From contig LVBV01000024.1 in NCBI GenBank assembly GCA_001604565.1, forward strand, positions 1 through 41,161: a stretch of 41,161 nucleotides of DNA. Direction: 5' to 3'. The notes beneath the pieces are model-generated. The model saw nothing but the letters and a program-made list of their open reading frames with translations, was not told where the DNA came from and ran no database searches. Shown piece after piece: positions 18,888 through 26,397 of this stretch (within the stretch, counting starts at the first letter, position 1; every line of letters starts with the position of its first letter). The translations under genes and the position numbers were made by a program. Origin of the DNA: Puniceicoccales bacterium Verruco_01 (GTDB taxonomy: Bacteria; Verrucomicrobiota; Verrucomicrobiia; Opitutales; Oceanipulchritudinaceae).

Positions 18888-20712
18888 GTGCGGGTTTGTC
18901 CGCCCGTTTCTGGACGCCGAGGACGATTGAAATGTGCGCGTCCTTCGTCCCGAGGATTTCCCGCGCGCGGCGCAGGGCCCGCGCCGTCGGCAGGGTCGGA
19001 TTCTGCAAATCGTCGGGGAAGATGTTCTCCCGTCCGACGACCTCCGCCAACCCGGAGCTTTCAAAAATCCGCATCGTTTCCGTCCCGGCCTCGGACACCA
19101 TCAAGGTGCGGCGCTGCTCCTTCATGTAATGGATCAGCTCCTCCAGCGCGAGGATACTCGTGGCGTCCAGATGATGGGCGTTCCGGAGCTTGAGGATGAT
19201 GATCTTGAGGCCCTTGTCCTCGCAGATGCGGCGCATTTGGTCGCGGAAGAGTTCCGCCGCGCCGAAGAAAAGGTCGCCCTCAACGTGCATGACGGCGATC
19301 GTCTGGCGCCCGTCGGAAGGCTGGGGTACCTCGATCGGGGCGAGGGTTCCGGACTCGGTCGCCCCGTATTCCACTAGCTGCGGCACCGCGGCCTTTCGGA
19401 GGAAGAGAACGATGCTCAGTGCCGTGCCGATGACGATGGCGATGTCTAGGCGCAGGACGAGCGCCGAGGCGAAGGTGACGACGAAGACCACGGCGTCGCC
19501 CTTTGTGGATTTGAAGACCACGCGCAGGACATGCCGGTTGATGAGCGAAACGCCGATGAAAACGATGAGGGTGGCAAGCGAACAGACCGGGATGAAGCGG
19601 ACGAGCGGCCCGAGGGCCAGCAGCGCCGCGCCGACAAAGAGGCTCGAAAAAACGTGGGCGAGCGGCGTGTTGGCCCCGCTTGCCCAGCTTAACTGCGAGC
19701 GCACGGGCGACCCGGAGACGGGCATTCCGCCCAGGCAGGAACTGGCGATGTTCGCCGCGCCGACGCCCGCAAGCTCGTGCGTCACGTCGAACTTCTCGCC
19801 CGCGCGGGCCGCCACGCTTTTGCCGACGGACACCGCCTCCAGCGTGCAGAGGAAGGCCAGGACGAGCGCCGTCTCGAAAACAAGTGTGACCGACGACACG
19901 CTGAAAGAGGGCGCGTGCCACTTCCAGCTCGATACGCCGATCGCGTCCAGATGCCGGATGGCAGAGCCCTCCGCGAGGACGGGGGAGAGCGTGAAGTTCA
20001 TGAGGGCGCCAAGGGCCGACATCGCCACGAGCACGAGCGCCACATTCGGCCAGCCGGGCCGGTGCCGCTCAAGGATCCAGTAACAGGCCGCCGTGGCGAA
20101 GCTGAGGGCGAGCGTGGGCACGTGCGCGGAAGGCAGGGCGGCAAAGGTCGCCCACGCCTTGGTGAAGACGGAGGCGCCGCCCCCGTGAAGGGAAAGGCCC
20201 AGCGCATGAGCGAGCTGGCCCACGATGATGTAGATCGCGGCGGCGGTGATGTAGCCGACGATGACGCTCCGAGAGACGAACTGGATGAAGTTTGCCACCC
20301 CGGCCAAGGCGCCGAGGAGAATGAACACCCCGACGAGGAACAAGAGCAGCGGCACCATCCCGAGCGTCTGGCCGGGCGAAAGCCCGAGGCTCGCCACCGT
20401 GGCGAAGAAGAGCACCGCCGTGGCGTTTGTCGCCCCCGCGATGATGAAGCGCGAGCCCGAGGTGAGCGGTGCGACGATCCCGGAGACGATCTCGGTGAAG
20501 ATCCCGTAGAAGAGGGGCAGGCCTGCCACCACCGCGTACGCCATGGATTGCGGGAAGGCCAACAGCGCCACATTCATCCCAGCCTTCACGTCCGCGAGGG
20601 CCTTGCCGGAATTGTAGCCGCAAAGCGCGCCCCGGATCGGCGGAAACGCGTCTTTGCAGGATTTGCATGCCGCTAAAGACTCGTGTCTTATGCTGGAATC
20701 CTCCGCTGCCAT
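18877..20712 (-). CDS. SulP-family anion transporter with STAS domain
   Basis: A 611-residue inner-membrane transporter of the SLC26/SulP family. These carry sulfate, bicarbonate or other anions. The membrane region (about residues 38-455, some 12-14 helices) contains the hallmark LLAFPQSMAYAVVAGLP near 50-66 and GGMPVSGSPVRSQLSWASGANTP near 340. A C-terminal STAS domain (about 485-580, AVMHVEGDLFFGAAELF...) follows. Substrate cannot be assigned; no sulfate-assimilation or carbonic-anhydrase gene adjoins it. The gene starts 70 bases downstream of a possible small ORF and its last 11 bases overlap the rluA-type gene on the other strand. Confidence 0.93.
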   Translation of the reverse strand: MAAEDSSIRHESLAACKSCKDAFPPIRGALCGYNSGKALADVKAGMNVALLAFPQSMAYAVVAGLPLFYGIFTEIVSGIVAPLTSGSRFIIAGATNATAVLFFATVASLGLSPGQTLGMVPLLLFLVGVFILLGALAGVANFIQFVSRSVIVGYITAAAIYIIVGQLAHALGLSLHGGGASVFTKAWATFAALPSAHVPTLALSFATAACYWILERHRPGWPNVALVLVAMSALGALMNFTLSPVLAEGSAIRHLDAIGVSSWKWHAPSFSVSSVTLVFETALVLAFLCTLEAVSVGKSVAARAGEKFDVTHELAGVGAANIASSCLGGMPVSGSPVRSQLSWASGANTPLAHVFSSLFVGAALLALGPLVRFIPVCSLATLIVFIGVSLINRHVLRVVFKSTKGDAVVFVVTFASALVLRLDIAIVIGTALSIVLFLRKAAVPQLVEYGATESGTLAPIEVPQPSDGRQTIAVMHVEGDLFFGAAELFRDQMRRICEDKGLKIIILKLRNAHHLDATSILALEELIHYMKEQRRTLMVSEAGTETMRIFESSGLAEVVGRENIFPDDLQNPTLPTARALRRAREILGTKDAHISIVLGVQKRADKPALRP

Positions 20713-20782
20713 CGGGGATGTTCAGCCTACCGGCCCGGCGCCGCTTTTGGCAAGGGGAAAGCGGAATCCTTTGGCGGGCGCG

Positions 20783-20983
20783 TCAGATCAGGCGGTAGGC
20801 GGCGCAGGGGCTCATGGCGGCCAGAACCGCGCGCAGGCTGTGGCGGTTCCGCGGGGATAGATGCGAGGAAGCCTCGGCGGCCAGGACCGGGAAGGGACTG
20901 AGTCGGCCCGCCGGGAAGAGGGCGGGGCGGCGGCTGCGGCGTGGGGAGGAAGGAAGAGGGCGGGAAAGCGTGGAAGCGTTCAT
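20783..20983 (-). CDS. Possible small basic protein, unknown
   Basis: A 66-codon frame in the 334-base gap between nusB and sulP. It is listed because its ATG is preceded by AAGGAG with 8 bases spacing, one of the strongest ribosome sites in a window where most genes have none. The product is rich in Arg, Pro, Ser and Ala (SSPRRSRRPALFPAGRL; ends AAYRLI), without a clear membrane segment or known motif. The composition is also what chance GC-rich frames give, so coding status is uncertain. The rest of the gap holds nothing recognisable. Confidence 0.35.
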   Translation of the reverse strand: MNASTLSRPLPSSPRRSRRPALFPAGRLSPFPVLAAEASSHLSPRNRHSLRAVLAAMSPCAAYRLI

Positions 20984-21046
20984 GTTCGTGACTCCTTTGC
21001 CAGTGAGTGGCGCCGGGAGGCCCGAACGGATTCACGCTTTTGAAAA

Positions 21047-21478
21047 TCACATTTCCGCGTCGCGCAGGGGCCGGTCGATCTTCGCCTTGAACTGGTCGAG
21101 GATGCCGTTGATGAAACGCTTGGCGTCCGGGATCGAGAAGAGCTTGGAAAGGTCGATCGCCTCGTTGATGGAGACGACCGGCGGGATGTCCTTGCGGTGC
21201 AGCATCTCGTAGATCGCAAGGCGCAGGATCGCAAGGTCCACGCGGGCGATGCGCTTGAAGTCCCAGTTCTTGGCGTATTCCTTGATGATGGCGTCCACCT
21301 CGGCCACGTTGTCCACCACGCCGTGGATCAGTTCCTCGGCAAAGGAATAGTATTCGCGCGGCTTTTCCTGCGAGGAGAAAAAGGTGGCCAGCTCATCGTT
21401 CAAACTCTGCGGGGGATTGGCCTCCCACATGTAGAGGAACTGGACGGCGGCAATGCGGTTGTCTCGGCGGCGGCTCAT
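21047..21478 (-). CDS. nusB: Transcription antitermination factor NusB
   Basis: A 143-residue all-helical protein that binds boxA RNA with S10 (NusE) and supports rRNA antitermination. The family pattern is clear: SRRRDNRIAAVQFLYMWE at the N-terminus, IIKEYAKNWDFKRIARVDLAILRLAIYEML in the middle, and VSINEAIDLSKLFSIPDAKRFINGILD near the C-terminus. It lies 71 bases downstream of ribH on the same strand, the common ribH-nusB pairing. Confidence 0.97.
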   Translation of the reverse strand: MSRRRDNRIAAVQFLYMWEANPPQSLNDELATFFSSQEKPREYYSFAEELIHGVVDNVAEVDAIIKEYAKNWDFKRIARVDLAILRLAIYEMLHRKDIPPVVSINEAIDLSKLFSIPDAKRFINGILDQFKAKIDRPLRDAEM

Positions 21479-21549
21479 GGATTGTTGCGCTGAAGGAAAA
21501 GCCTACGACGTTTCGGACGGGAAAGCACGCCCGGAATGCGGGTCTTCTG

Positions 21550-22116
21550 CTACGACTTCCAGTCCTGATCGCCCTCGTCGAAGAACTCGTGCCACTTGTC
21601 CTTTTCGCGCTGGGCCTGCTCCTCGTCGTAAATCTCGTCCAGGCGCCGGGTGAGCTGCACCTTGAGGACGGCCATTTCGAGCGCGGTTTTGGCAAATTCT
21701 GCGCCCCGGTTCAGGCGTCCGTTGCAGCGTTCCTCCGCCTGCTTGGCGTTGTGGACGTCGATCACCCCGTTCACCACGGGCACCTCGCTCTTGCGGGCGA
21801 TGATGTGAAAGGCGTCCGCCGTGGAGCGGGCGATCACGTCGTGGTGCGAGGTGTCGCCCTCGATCACCACGCCGAGCGCGATCACGCAGTCGAAGTCGCC
21901 CGTCGCCGCCAGCATCGACGCCGCGTAGGGGATCTCCAACGCGCCGGGGACGCGCGTCACCTCGATGTCGGCCTCCGCCACGCCGGCCTGCCGCAGGGTG
22001 GCGAAGGCGCTTTGCAGCAGCCCCTCCACGTACGCCTTGTTGTAGCGGGACGCCACGATGGCAAAGCGCAGGCCGTCGGCATTCTCGCCGGAAGATTCCA
22101 GTGGCTCGTTGCTCAT
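21550..22116 (-). CDS. ribH: 6,7-dimethyl-8-ribityllumazine synthase
   Basis: Catalyses the penultimate step of riboflavin synthesis and forms icosahedral or pentameric shells. Signatures are FAIVASRYNKAYVEGLLQ, RVPGALEIPYAA, ALGVVIEGDTSHHDVIA (catalytic His in the GDTSHHD motif) and PVVNGVIDVHNAKQAEER. The 188 residues exceed the usual 150-160: an acidic/charged C-terminal extension of about 30 residues (EIYDEEQAQREKDKWHEFF...) follows the normal domain end and may be exposed on the shell. Upstream is the divergent DAHP synthase gene. Confidence 0.96.
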   Translation of the reverse strand: MSNEPLESSGENADGLRFAIVASRYNKAYVEGLLQSAFATLRQAGVAEADIEVTRVPGALEIPYAASMLAATGDFDCVIALGVVIEGDTSHHDVIARSTADAFHIIARKSEVPVVNGVIDVHNAKQAEERCNGRLNRGAEFAKTALEMAVLKVQLTRRLDEIYDEEQAQREKDKWHEFFDEGDQDWKS

Positions 22117-22216
22117 GATGAAAAGGATATGCTGCCAGCGCCCCGCGCCGCCGTCAACCGTGCCGCGCTCGGTTTTTTCCTTGAAAGGGAGAGGACCGCT
22201 GGCACGATGGGCTCCT

Positions 22217-22254
22217 CCCCGTTTTTCAACCGGGTCAAACGGGGTTATCGAGGA
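22217..22254 (+). promoter_or_regulatory. Leader hairpin and ribosome site before DAHP synthase
   Basis: CCCCGTTT (22217-22224) pairs with AAACGGGG (22237-22244) across 12 bases. A GAGGA ribosome site (22250-22254) follows 5 bases later, with the ATG at 22263. A stem so close to the ribosome site could modulate translation. No Trp/Phe/Tyr leader peptide is evident and there is no T-run after the stem. Confidence 0.3.
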
Positions 22255-22262
22255 TTCGCACG

Positions 22263-23309
22263 ATGAGAGAAGTATTCGATGTCAACGTCGTCAAAACGGC
22301 CGTTCTGCCCGCGCCGGAGTACCTGTGCAGCCAGATCGTCCGCACCGAGGCGCAGGCGGAATTTGTGGCCGAAACGCGCCGCTCGATCCACGACATCATC
22401 TTCGGTGACGATCCCCGGCTTCTTTTGATCGTCGGGCCCTGCTCCATCCACGACGTGGAGGCGGGTCTGGAATACGCGCGGCGCCTCGCCGAGCTGGCGA
22501 AGAAGGTTCAGGACCGCATCTACATCGTCATGCGCGTCTATTTCGAGAAACCGCGCACCACCGTGGGCTGGAAGGGCCTGATCATGGACCCGGACCTGAA
22601 CGGGACAAACGACATCCCCAAGGGCCTCGGCATGGCGCGGCGCATCCTGAGGGCGGTGATCGACCTGGGCCTGCCGACGGCGACGGAGCTATTGGACCCC
22701 ATCACCCCGCAGTACATCGCGGACCTCATCAGCTGGTCCGCCGTGGGCGCGCGCACTTCCGAGAGCCAGACGCACCGGCAGATGGCGAGCGGTCTTTCGA
22801 TGCCTCTGGGCTTCAAGAACACCACGGCGGGCGAGGTTCTCCCGGCGGTGAACGCCATCAAGGCGGCTCGCAGCCCCCAGACTTTCCTCGGCATCAGTTT
22901 TCAGGGCCTCGCCAGCTCCATCACCACGCGCGGGAATCCCTCCTGCCACGTGATCCTGCGCGGGGGCGAGGCGGGCCCGAACTATTCCGCCGCCCACGTG
23001 GAGGCCGCGCGGGCCCTGCTCGAAAAGAACAAGCTCCCGCAGGCCGTGATGGTGGACTGCTCGCACGCCAACTGCCAGAAGGACCCCTCGCGCATGTCGG
23101 GAGTGCTTCTGGACGTGGTGGACCAGATCCGCGGAGGGTCAAAGTGCATCATCGGCGCGATGATGGAGAGCAATCTCGTCGCAGGGTGCCAGAGCTTCCC
23201 ACAGCCGCTCGAAAAGCTCTCGTGGGGACAGTCGATCACCGACCCCTGCATCGGCTGGGACGAGACCGTGGCCACGATTCTGGAGGCGCACCGGCGCCTC
23301 GGCGCGTAG
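22263..23309 (+). CDS. 3-deoxy-7-phosphoheptulonate synthase, class I
   Basis: Condenses phosphoenolpyruvate and erythrose 4-phosphate in the first step of the shikimate pathway. The 348 residues match the AroF/AroG/AroH type: LLIVGPCSIHD (metal Cys in GPCS), RVYFEKPRTTVGWKGL, DPDLNGTNDIPKGL, GARTSESQTHR, GFKNTTAGE, DCSHANCQKD and ESNLVAGCQ. The N-terminal extension that carries the feedback site in E. coli isoenzymes is present, but which aromatic amino acid inhibits it cannot be read from the sequence. It stands alone, divergent from ribH and convergent with the glutaredoxin gene. Confidence 0.96.
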   Translation: MREVFDVNVVKTAVLPAPEYLCSQIVRTEAQAEFVAETRRSIHDIIFGDDPRLLLIVGPCSIHDVEAGLEYARRLAELAKKVQDRIYIVMRVYFEKPRTTVGWKGLIMDPDLNGTNDIPKGLGMARRILRAVIDLGLPTATELLDPITPQYIADLISWSAVGARTSESQTHRQMASGLSMPLGFKNTTAGEVLPAVNAIKAARSPQTFLGISFQGLASSITTRGNPSCHVILRGGEAGPNYSAAHVEAARALLEKNKLPQAVMVDCSHANCQKDPSRMSGVLLDVVDQIRGGSKCIIGAMMESNLVAGCQSFPQPLEKLSWGQSITDPCIGWDETVATILEAHRRLGA

Positions 23310-23338
23310 GAAGTCGCAACCGCCCGGCGTTGCCAGCT

Positions 23339-23659
23339 CTAGAAGAACCGCTTCGCCTCGGTCAGACGGGCACCGGCCACATGCGGTGCGTTCGGCTCTT
23401 CGCGGCGGATCGGATGGCCGATCAGTTCGCGCGAGAGAAGATAATCCTCCACCTCCTGGCCGGACACGTCGATCAGCATCACACCGTCCACTTCCACGCA
23501 GGGGGTGTGCATCTGCCCGGTGCGCCACGTCATCTCGGCAAGCGCCTTGGGGTCGGTCGAAACATCCAGCGTCTCGAAGGGCAGGTTGTACTTCTCCAGA
23601 ACCGCACAGACGCCGCCGCTCCATGCGCATTGGCCGCTGACGTACGCCTTGATCTTCAT
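23339..23659 (-). CDS. Glutaredoxin-like thioredoxin-fold protein (CAWS motif)
   Basis: A 106-residue thioredoxin-fold protein. The active-site position reads CAWS (residues 11-14) rather than the dithiol CPxC, so it is monothiol at this site. A second Cys follows the cis-proline: HTPCVEVDG. The strand-helix order (KIKAYVSGQCAW, NLPFETLDVSTDP, MLIDVSG) is that of glutaredoxins. The C-terminal 30 residues do not match the core fold. It could use glutathione or act on a partner protein; no target is obvious. The downstream ferredoxin gene at 23747 lies upstream of it in transcription order (87 bases), so both may be cotranscribed as a redox pair. Confidence 0.75.
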   Translation of the reverse strand: MKIKAYVSGQCAWSGGVCAVLEKYNLPFETLDVSTDPKALAEMTWRTGQMHTPCVEVDGVMLIDVSGQEVEDYLLSRELIGHPIRREEPNAPHVAGARLTEAKRFF

Positions 23660-23746
23660 GCCCCTACAATCCCCCGGAAGAATGTTTTCGTCAATGGAGC
23701 GGATTACTTTACCTTTCTGTGACGATCGCGGGAAGACTTGCCAAGG

Positions 23747-23980
23747 TCACTCGCCGTCGTTGCCGATCGCCTCCACGGGGCAGTTGGAAAGGGCTTCCTC
23801 GCACTGCTCGACGTCCGCCGGGGTTTCCGGCTGCTTGAAGACGTAGGAATGGCTTCCGTCGTCGTTGCGGGCGAAGAACGCGGGCGCGGTCTCGCGGCAG
23901 AGGTCGCAGTCGATGCACTGCTCGTCAACGTAGTACTTGCCGGCGACATTCACCGGCCACTTGTGGGTTTTGTCGGCCAT
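23747..23980 (-). CDS. Single-cluster 4Fe-4S ferredoxin
   Basis: A 77-residue acidic ferredoxin. Cluster ligands are CIDCDLC (CxxCxxC) and a distant CPVEAIG (CP), giving one 4Fe-4S cluster. The second CxxCxxC is lost, with a longer insert (SHSYVFKQPETPADVEQCEEALSN, given here in part) in its place, as in Fer4_13/ferredoxin I types of Desulfovibrio and Thermotoga. ATG at 23980 is used because upstream residues in the same frame are not conserved-looking. It transfers single electrons in the cytoplasm; partners are unknown. Confidence 0.9.
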   Translation of the reverse strand: MADKTHKWPVNVAGKYYVDEQCIDCDLCRETAPAFFARNDDGSHSYVFKQPETPADVEQCEEALSNCPVEAIGNDGE

Positions 23981-24098
23981 GATGTTGGAGAAGGGCAGAT
24001 TCTTGCGGAGAAGCGGGCAAGGCAAGCCGAAATCCCCGCCCTTTGTGGGGGTCCCGCTGGAAATTTCATTTTTCGCTTCTCATCGGGGGCGCGTTGTC

Positions 24099-24104
24099 TA
24101 TAGT
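24099..24104 (+). promoter_or_regulatory. Candidate -10 element of rpsT
   Basis: TATAGT lies 29 bases before the rpsT ATG, implying a very short leader. The -35 region (TTCTCA-like, 24077-24082) is poor. There is no Shine-Dalgarno sequence in the leader. Confidence 0.35.
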
Positions 24105-24132
24105 GGTCCCCTTTCGCAAGACATTTCGAGCA

Positions 24133-24441
24133 ATGGCAAACATCAAGTCTTCCCAGAAGGACATCCGTCGCACCCGTGCCCGCACGGCCCGCAACGTCGT
24201 TGTCGTCAGCCGCATCAAGACCCTCCGCAAGAAGGCCCTCGCCGCCGCCACCGCTGGTGACGCCGCCGTGGCCGTGGAGACTTCCGGTCAGTACGCCTCG
24301 GCCCTCGACAAGGCCGCCAAGCGTGGCGTGATCCACGCCAACAAGGCGAACCGCATCAAGTCCCGCATCGCGAAGATGACCAAGAAGGCTGCCGCCGCCG
24401 CGGTTCCCGCTGCGGCTCCCGCGACTCCCGCCGCCCAGTAG
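24133..24441 (+). CDS. rpsT: 30S ribosomal protein S20
   Basis: A primary 16S rRNA-binding protein of the small subunit. The 102 residues show MANIKSSQKDIRRTRARTARN, IKTLRKKALAA and the family-typical KGVIHxNKANRxKSRIAKM segment (here RGVIHANKANRIKSRIAKM). The C-terminus has an Ala/Pro extension of about 18 residues. The ATG at 24133 opens the universal MANIKS start even though no ribosome-binding sequence precedes it. It is monocistronic with a strong terminator. Confidence 0.97.
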   Translation: MANIKSSQKDIRRTRARTARNVVVVSRIKTLRKKALAAATAGDAAVAVETSGQYASALDKAAKRGVIHANKANRIKSRIAKMTKKAAAAAVPAAAPATPAAQ

Positions 24442-24467
24442 GGGCAGTCCCGATTTTTTCGACGACA

Positions 24468-24502
24468 CCCTTCCGGCTGGTCCCGGAAGGGTTTTGTTGT
24501 TT
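24468..24502 (+). terminator. Rho-independent terminator of rpsT
   Basis: CCCTTCCGG (24468-24476) pairs with CCGGAAGGG (24483-24491) across a 6-base loop, followed by a T-rich run (24492-24502). The foldback element begins ten bases later. Confidence 0.88.
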
Positions 24503-24511
24503 CCAGAGGAC

Positions 24512-24677
24512 TAGGGAGCGTTTGCAAATTGGCGGACCGAGGAGGCGGGATGAGTTTTCGAGCGGAAAATCGGAACATGAAACGAAACGAATCGAGATTC
24601 CTTGAGTCGAATGGGGCGATTTTCCGCCGAAAAAGCGCCCGCATTCCGACGGGAGTCCGATTTGCAAACGCTCCCTA
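24512..24677. mobile_element. MITE-like foldback element with TA flanks
   Basis: A 162-bp segment (24514-24675) bounded by perfect 16-bp inverted ends, GGGAGCGTTTGCAAAT, each flanked by TA as expected for a TA target duplication. The pairing continues imperfectly inward for about 65 bases per arm, including GCGGAAAATCG on both arms, so the whole element can fold into one long hairpin. It encodes no protein. TA duplication is typical of IS630/Tc1-mariner transposition, but these ends do not match the ends of the IS630 copy at 32131, so the mobilising transposase is not identified. It lies just after the rpsT terminator and 19 bases before the next gene. Confidence 0.75.
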
Positions 24678-24696
24678 GACGAGCATCAAACAGGTC

Positions 24697-25533
24697 ATGA
24701 CGGACGATACGGCGGCGAATTCCAATCACATGGGCGGGGGCAAGCCCTCCGCCGTGGGTTTCCCCGCGCCGCTCCTTGGCGCGGAGAACCTGCGGCTGAA
24801 GGTCCTGTACATGGACAAGGACCTTCTGGCGCTGGAGCGCGGGCCGAACCTCCTTGCGGGCCCGCATCCCTGGCACCCGGAGCTTCCCGTGCTTTCCGAA
24901 GCACTGAACACACAGCTCGCGGCGGGCAAGCCCGAACTGCTGCGCCTGGGCCTCGATCCGAAGAAGCGTGTCGAGCCCGTGTTCCACGTCGATCCCGGCG
25001 TGGCGGGCGTGGCGATCTTTGCCCTTGGAGCGAAGGCGGCCACAAAGGCGCGGAACGCCTTCGGTTCCTGCCAGTGGACGATGCGCTTCCAGCTGCTGGC
25101 CGTGGGCGGGCCGGAAAGTGGCGAGGCCGTCTGCTCCCAGCCCGTCGCCCGTCACAACGCCCTGCCGATGGCCCTCGTTTCCACCACCACGGGCAAGAAG
25201 ACCGAGACGCACTTCAAGCGGCTGGAAACCTTCGGCAAGTACGCCCTGTGGGAGGCGGAAACTTCCTATTACCGTGCGGACCAGCTCCCCGTGCACGCGG
25301 CGGAGCTCGGCATCGACATCTGCGGCGAGCTCTTTTACTGCCGCGAGACGCACGTGTATCTTTCGCAGATCAAGCGCAAGTGGGAGGGCGATCCGGAGAC
25401 AGAAAAGCCCCTCTACGAGTCTCCCGCCGCGTGGCTGGAATGCCTGATTCTTGAGGACGGCACGGAGATCCACGCGGAGCCGCCCGCGCGGCTGGCAAAT
25501 GCGATCCGTCAGGTCCGCCGTTTCTGCTCGTAG
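24697..25533 (+). CDS. Degenerate RluA-like pseudouridine-synthase-fold protein
   Basis: A 278-residue protein that follows the RluA catalytic-domain order but has lost its key motifs. LRLKVLYMDKDLLALERGPN (32-51) matches the VLYEDxxLLVVxKP opening. The HRLD motif is replaced by HVD (97-99) followed by PGVAGVAIFA, i.e. the catalytic Asp may be kept but the Arg and one residue are gone. The RTHQLRVH motif reads YRADQLPVH (192-200), then AAELGIDICGE matches the final strand. It resembles the intact rluA-type protein encoded at 18129 in layout. It may be an RNA-binding pseudoenzyme or a divergent enzyme with altered specificity. Its upstream region is a mobile-like element. Confidence 0.7.
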   Translation: MTDDTAANSNHMGGGKPSAVGFPAPLLGAENLRLKVLYMDKDLLALERGPNLLAGPHPWHPELPVLSEALNTQLAAGKPELLRLGLDPKKRVEPVFHVDPGVAGVAIFALGAKAATKARNAFGSCQWTMRFQLLAVGGPESGEAVCSQPVARHNALPMALVSTTTGKKTETHFKRLETFGKYALWEAETSYYRADQLPVHAAELGIDICGELFYCRETHVYLSQIKRKWEGDPETEKPLYESPAAWLECLILEDGTEIHAEPPARLANAIRQVRRFCS

Positions 25534-25543
25534 CTCTTCCGCG

Positions 25544-26335
25544 TCAGATCTCGAACCACACGCCGTGGGCGCGGATGCCCTCCGCCGCTGCCAAGACCGC
25601 CCTTTCGTGTGCGGCGATACGCCGGGCAAGCGGCATGTTGGAGGGCGCCTCCATCGTGTAGGAATGCCGCGTCCAGCCCTCCAGAAGGTAGCGAGCCTCC
25701 GGATAGACGTTTTCCGGCAGGCGGTGGCCGGTGTCCTGCGGGCGGATGAGCCCGTTCAGGGCCCTGTGGCCGTCGATCTCGGGCGAGTCGTCCACGCCGA
25801 TCGCTCCGCGCACCGCCTCCAGCATCTCCGGCGCGAGGGACTGTTCCCGGTCGGGGTTCAATTCATAGAGGTAATACCCGCGCGCCTCCCAGTCCTCGTG
25901 AAGGAAGAGGCAGAGATCGAAGCTCCGGGGCCGTTCCTTCAGCCAGTGGACGTGCGCCGCCGCCTCGGGCGAGGAAAGGCGCCGGTAGTCGCGGTTCACA
26001 TCCACGCCCTCGGGCGTTTCGCGCCGGTTGGCGGCCATGCTCCGGGGGTTCAGAAGCGGCAGGATCGTGAGGGACATATCCCTAGGTAGCGTTCCCTTCC
26101 GCAGCATCCGCAGGAGCGCGAGGGGGCCGGCGGGCTCGTCGCCGTGGATGCCGCTCGAAACATAGAGGTTCGCCCTCGGGGAAAGGCAGCGCCGCGTGAG
26201 GGCGAGGATCGGATAGTCCCCGCTCCCGTAGAGGTGTTCCACGACAAAATCCTCCCGCTGCGCCGCGAGTTGCACCGCGCCGAGGTACCGGCCCACGTGG
26301 AAGGTCCGGCCAAGGTATCCCCGAATTTTCCCCAT
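25544..26335 (-). CDS. M14-family zinc carboxypeptidase / amidase-like protein
   Basis: A 263-residue metallohydrolase of the M14 superfamily. Zinc ligands are His64 and Glu67 in SSGIHGDEPAG, and His146 in FLHEDWE. Substrate-side signatures are NPRSMAANRRETPEGVDVNRDYR (98-117, given as two adjoining motifs) and a late Glu in YTMEAPS. The form is closest to the succinylglutamate desuccinylase/MpaA-like branch, which cleaves peptide or acyl-amino-acid bonds; MpaA acts on murein peptides. No signal peptide is present, so it is cytoplasmic. It is last in a minus-strand set with the aminotransferase and clpP. The true substrate is unknown. Confidence 0.8.
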   Translation of the reverse strand: MGKIRGYLGRTFHVGRYLGAVQLAAQREDFVVEHLYGSGDYPILALTRRCLSPRANLYVSSGIHGDEPAGPLALLRMLRKGTLPRDMSLTILPLLNPRSMAANRRETPEGVDVNRDYRRLSSPEAAAHVHWLKERPRSFDLCLFLHEDWEARGYYLYELNPDREQSLAPEMLEAVRGAIGVDDSPEIDGHRALNGLIRPQDTGHRLPENVYPEARYLLEGWTRHSYTMEAPSNMPLARRIAAHERAVLAAAEGIRAHGVWFEI

Positions 26336-26397
26336 CGGAAGAGCGAGAATCGACCTAAGGTCCGTCTTCCCGCAAGCGAATTAAGTCGCCGCGGCGT

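Noticed and set aside
20727..21050. A longer 107-codon frame across the nusB-sulP gap
   Set aside because: It overlaps the nusB end, lacks a ribosome site and is Pro/Arg low-complexity; the shorter frame at 20783-20983 has better support.
24514..24675. Foldback element as a non-autonomous derivative of the IS630 copy in this window
   Set aside because: The ends differ (GGGAGCGTTTGCAAAT versus GTGCATTTCCCAGTTA), sharing only a weak AGC-TTT pattern and the TA target.
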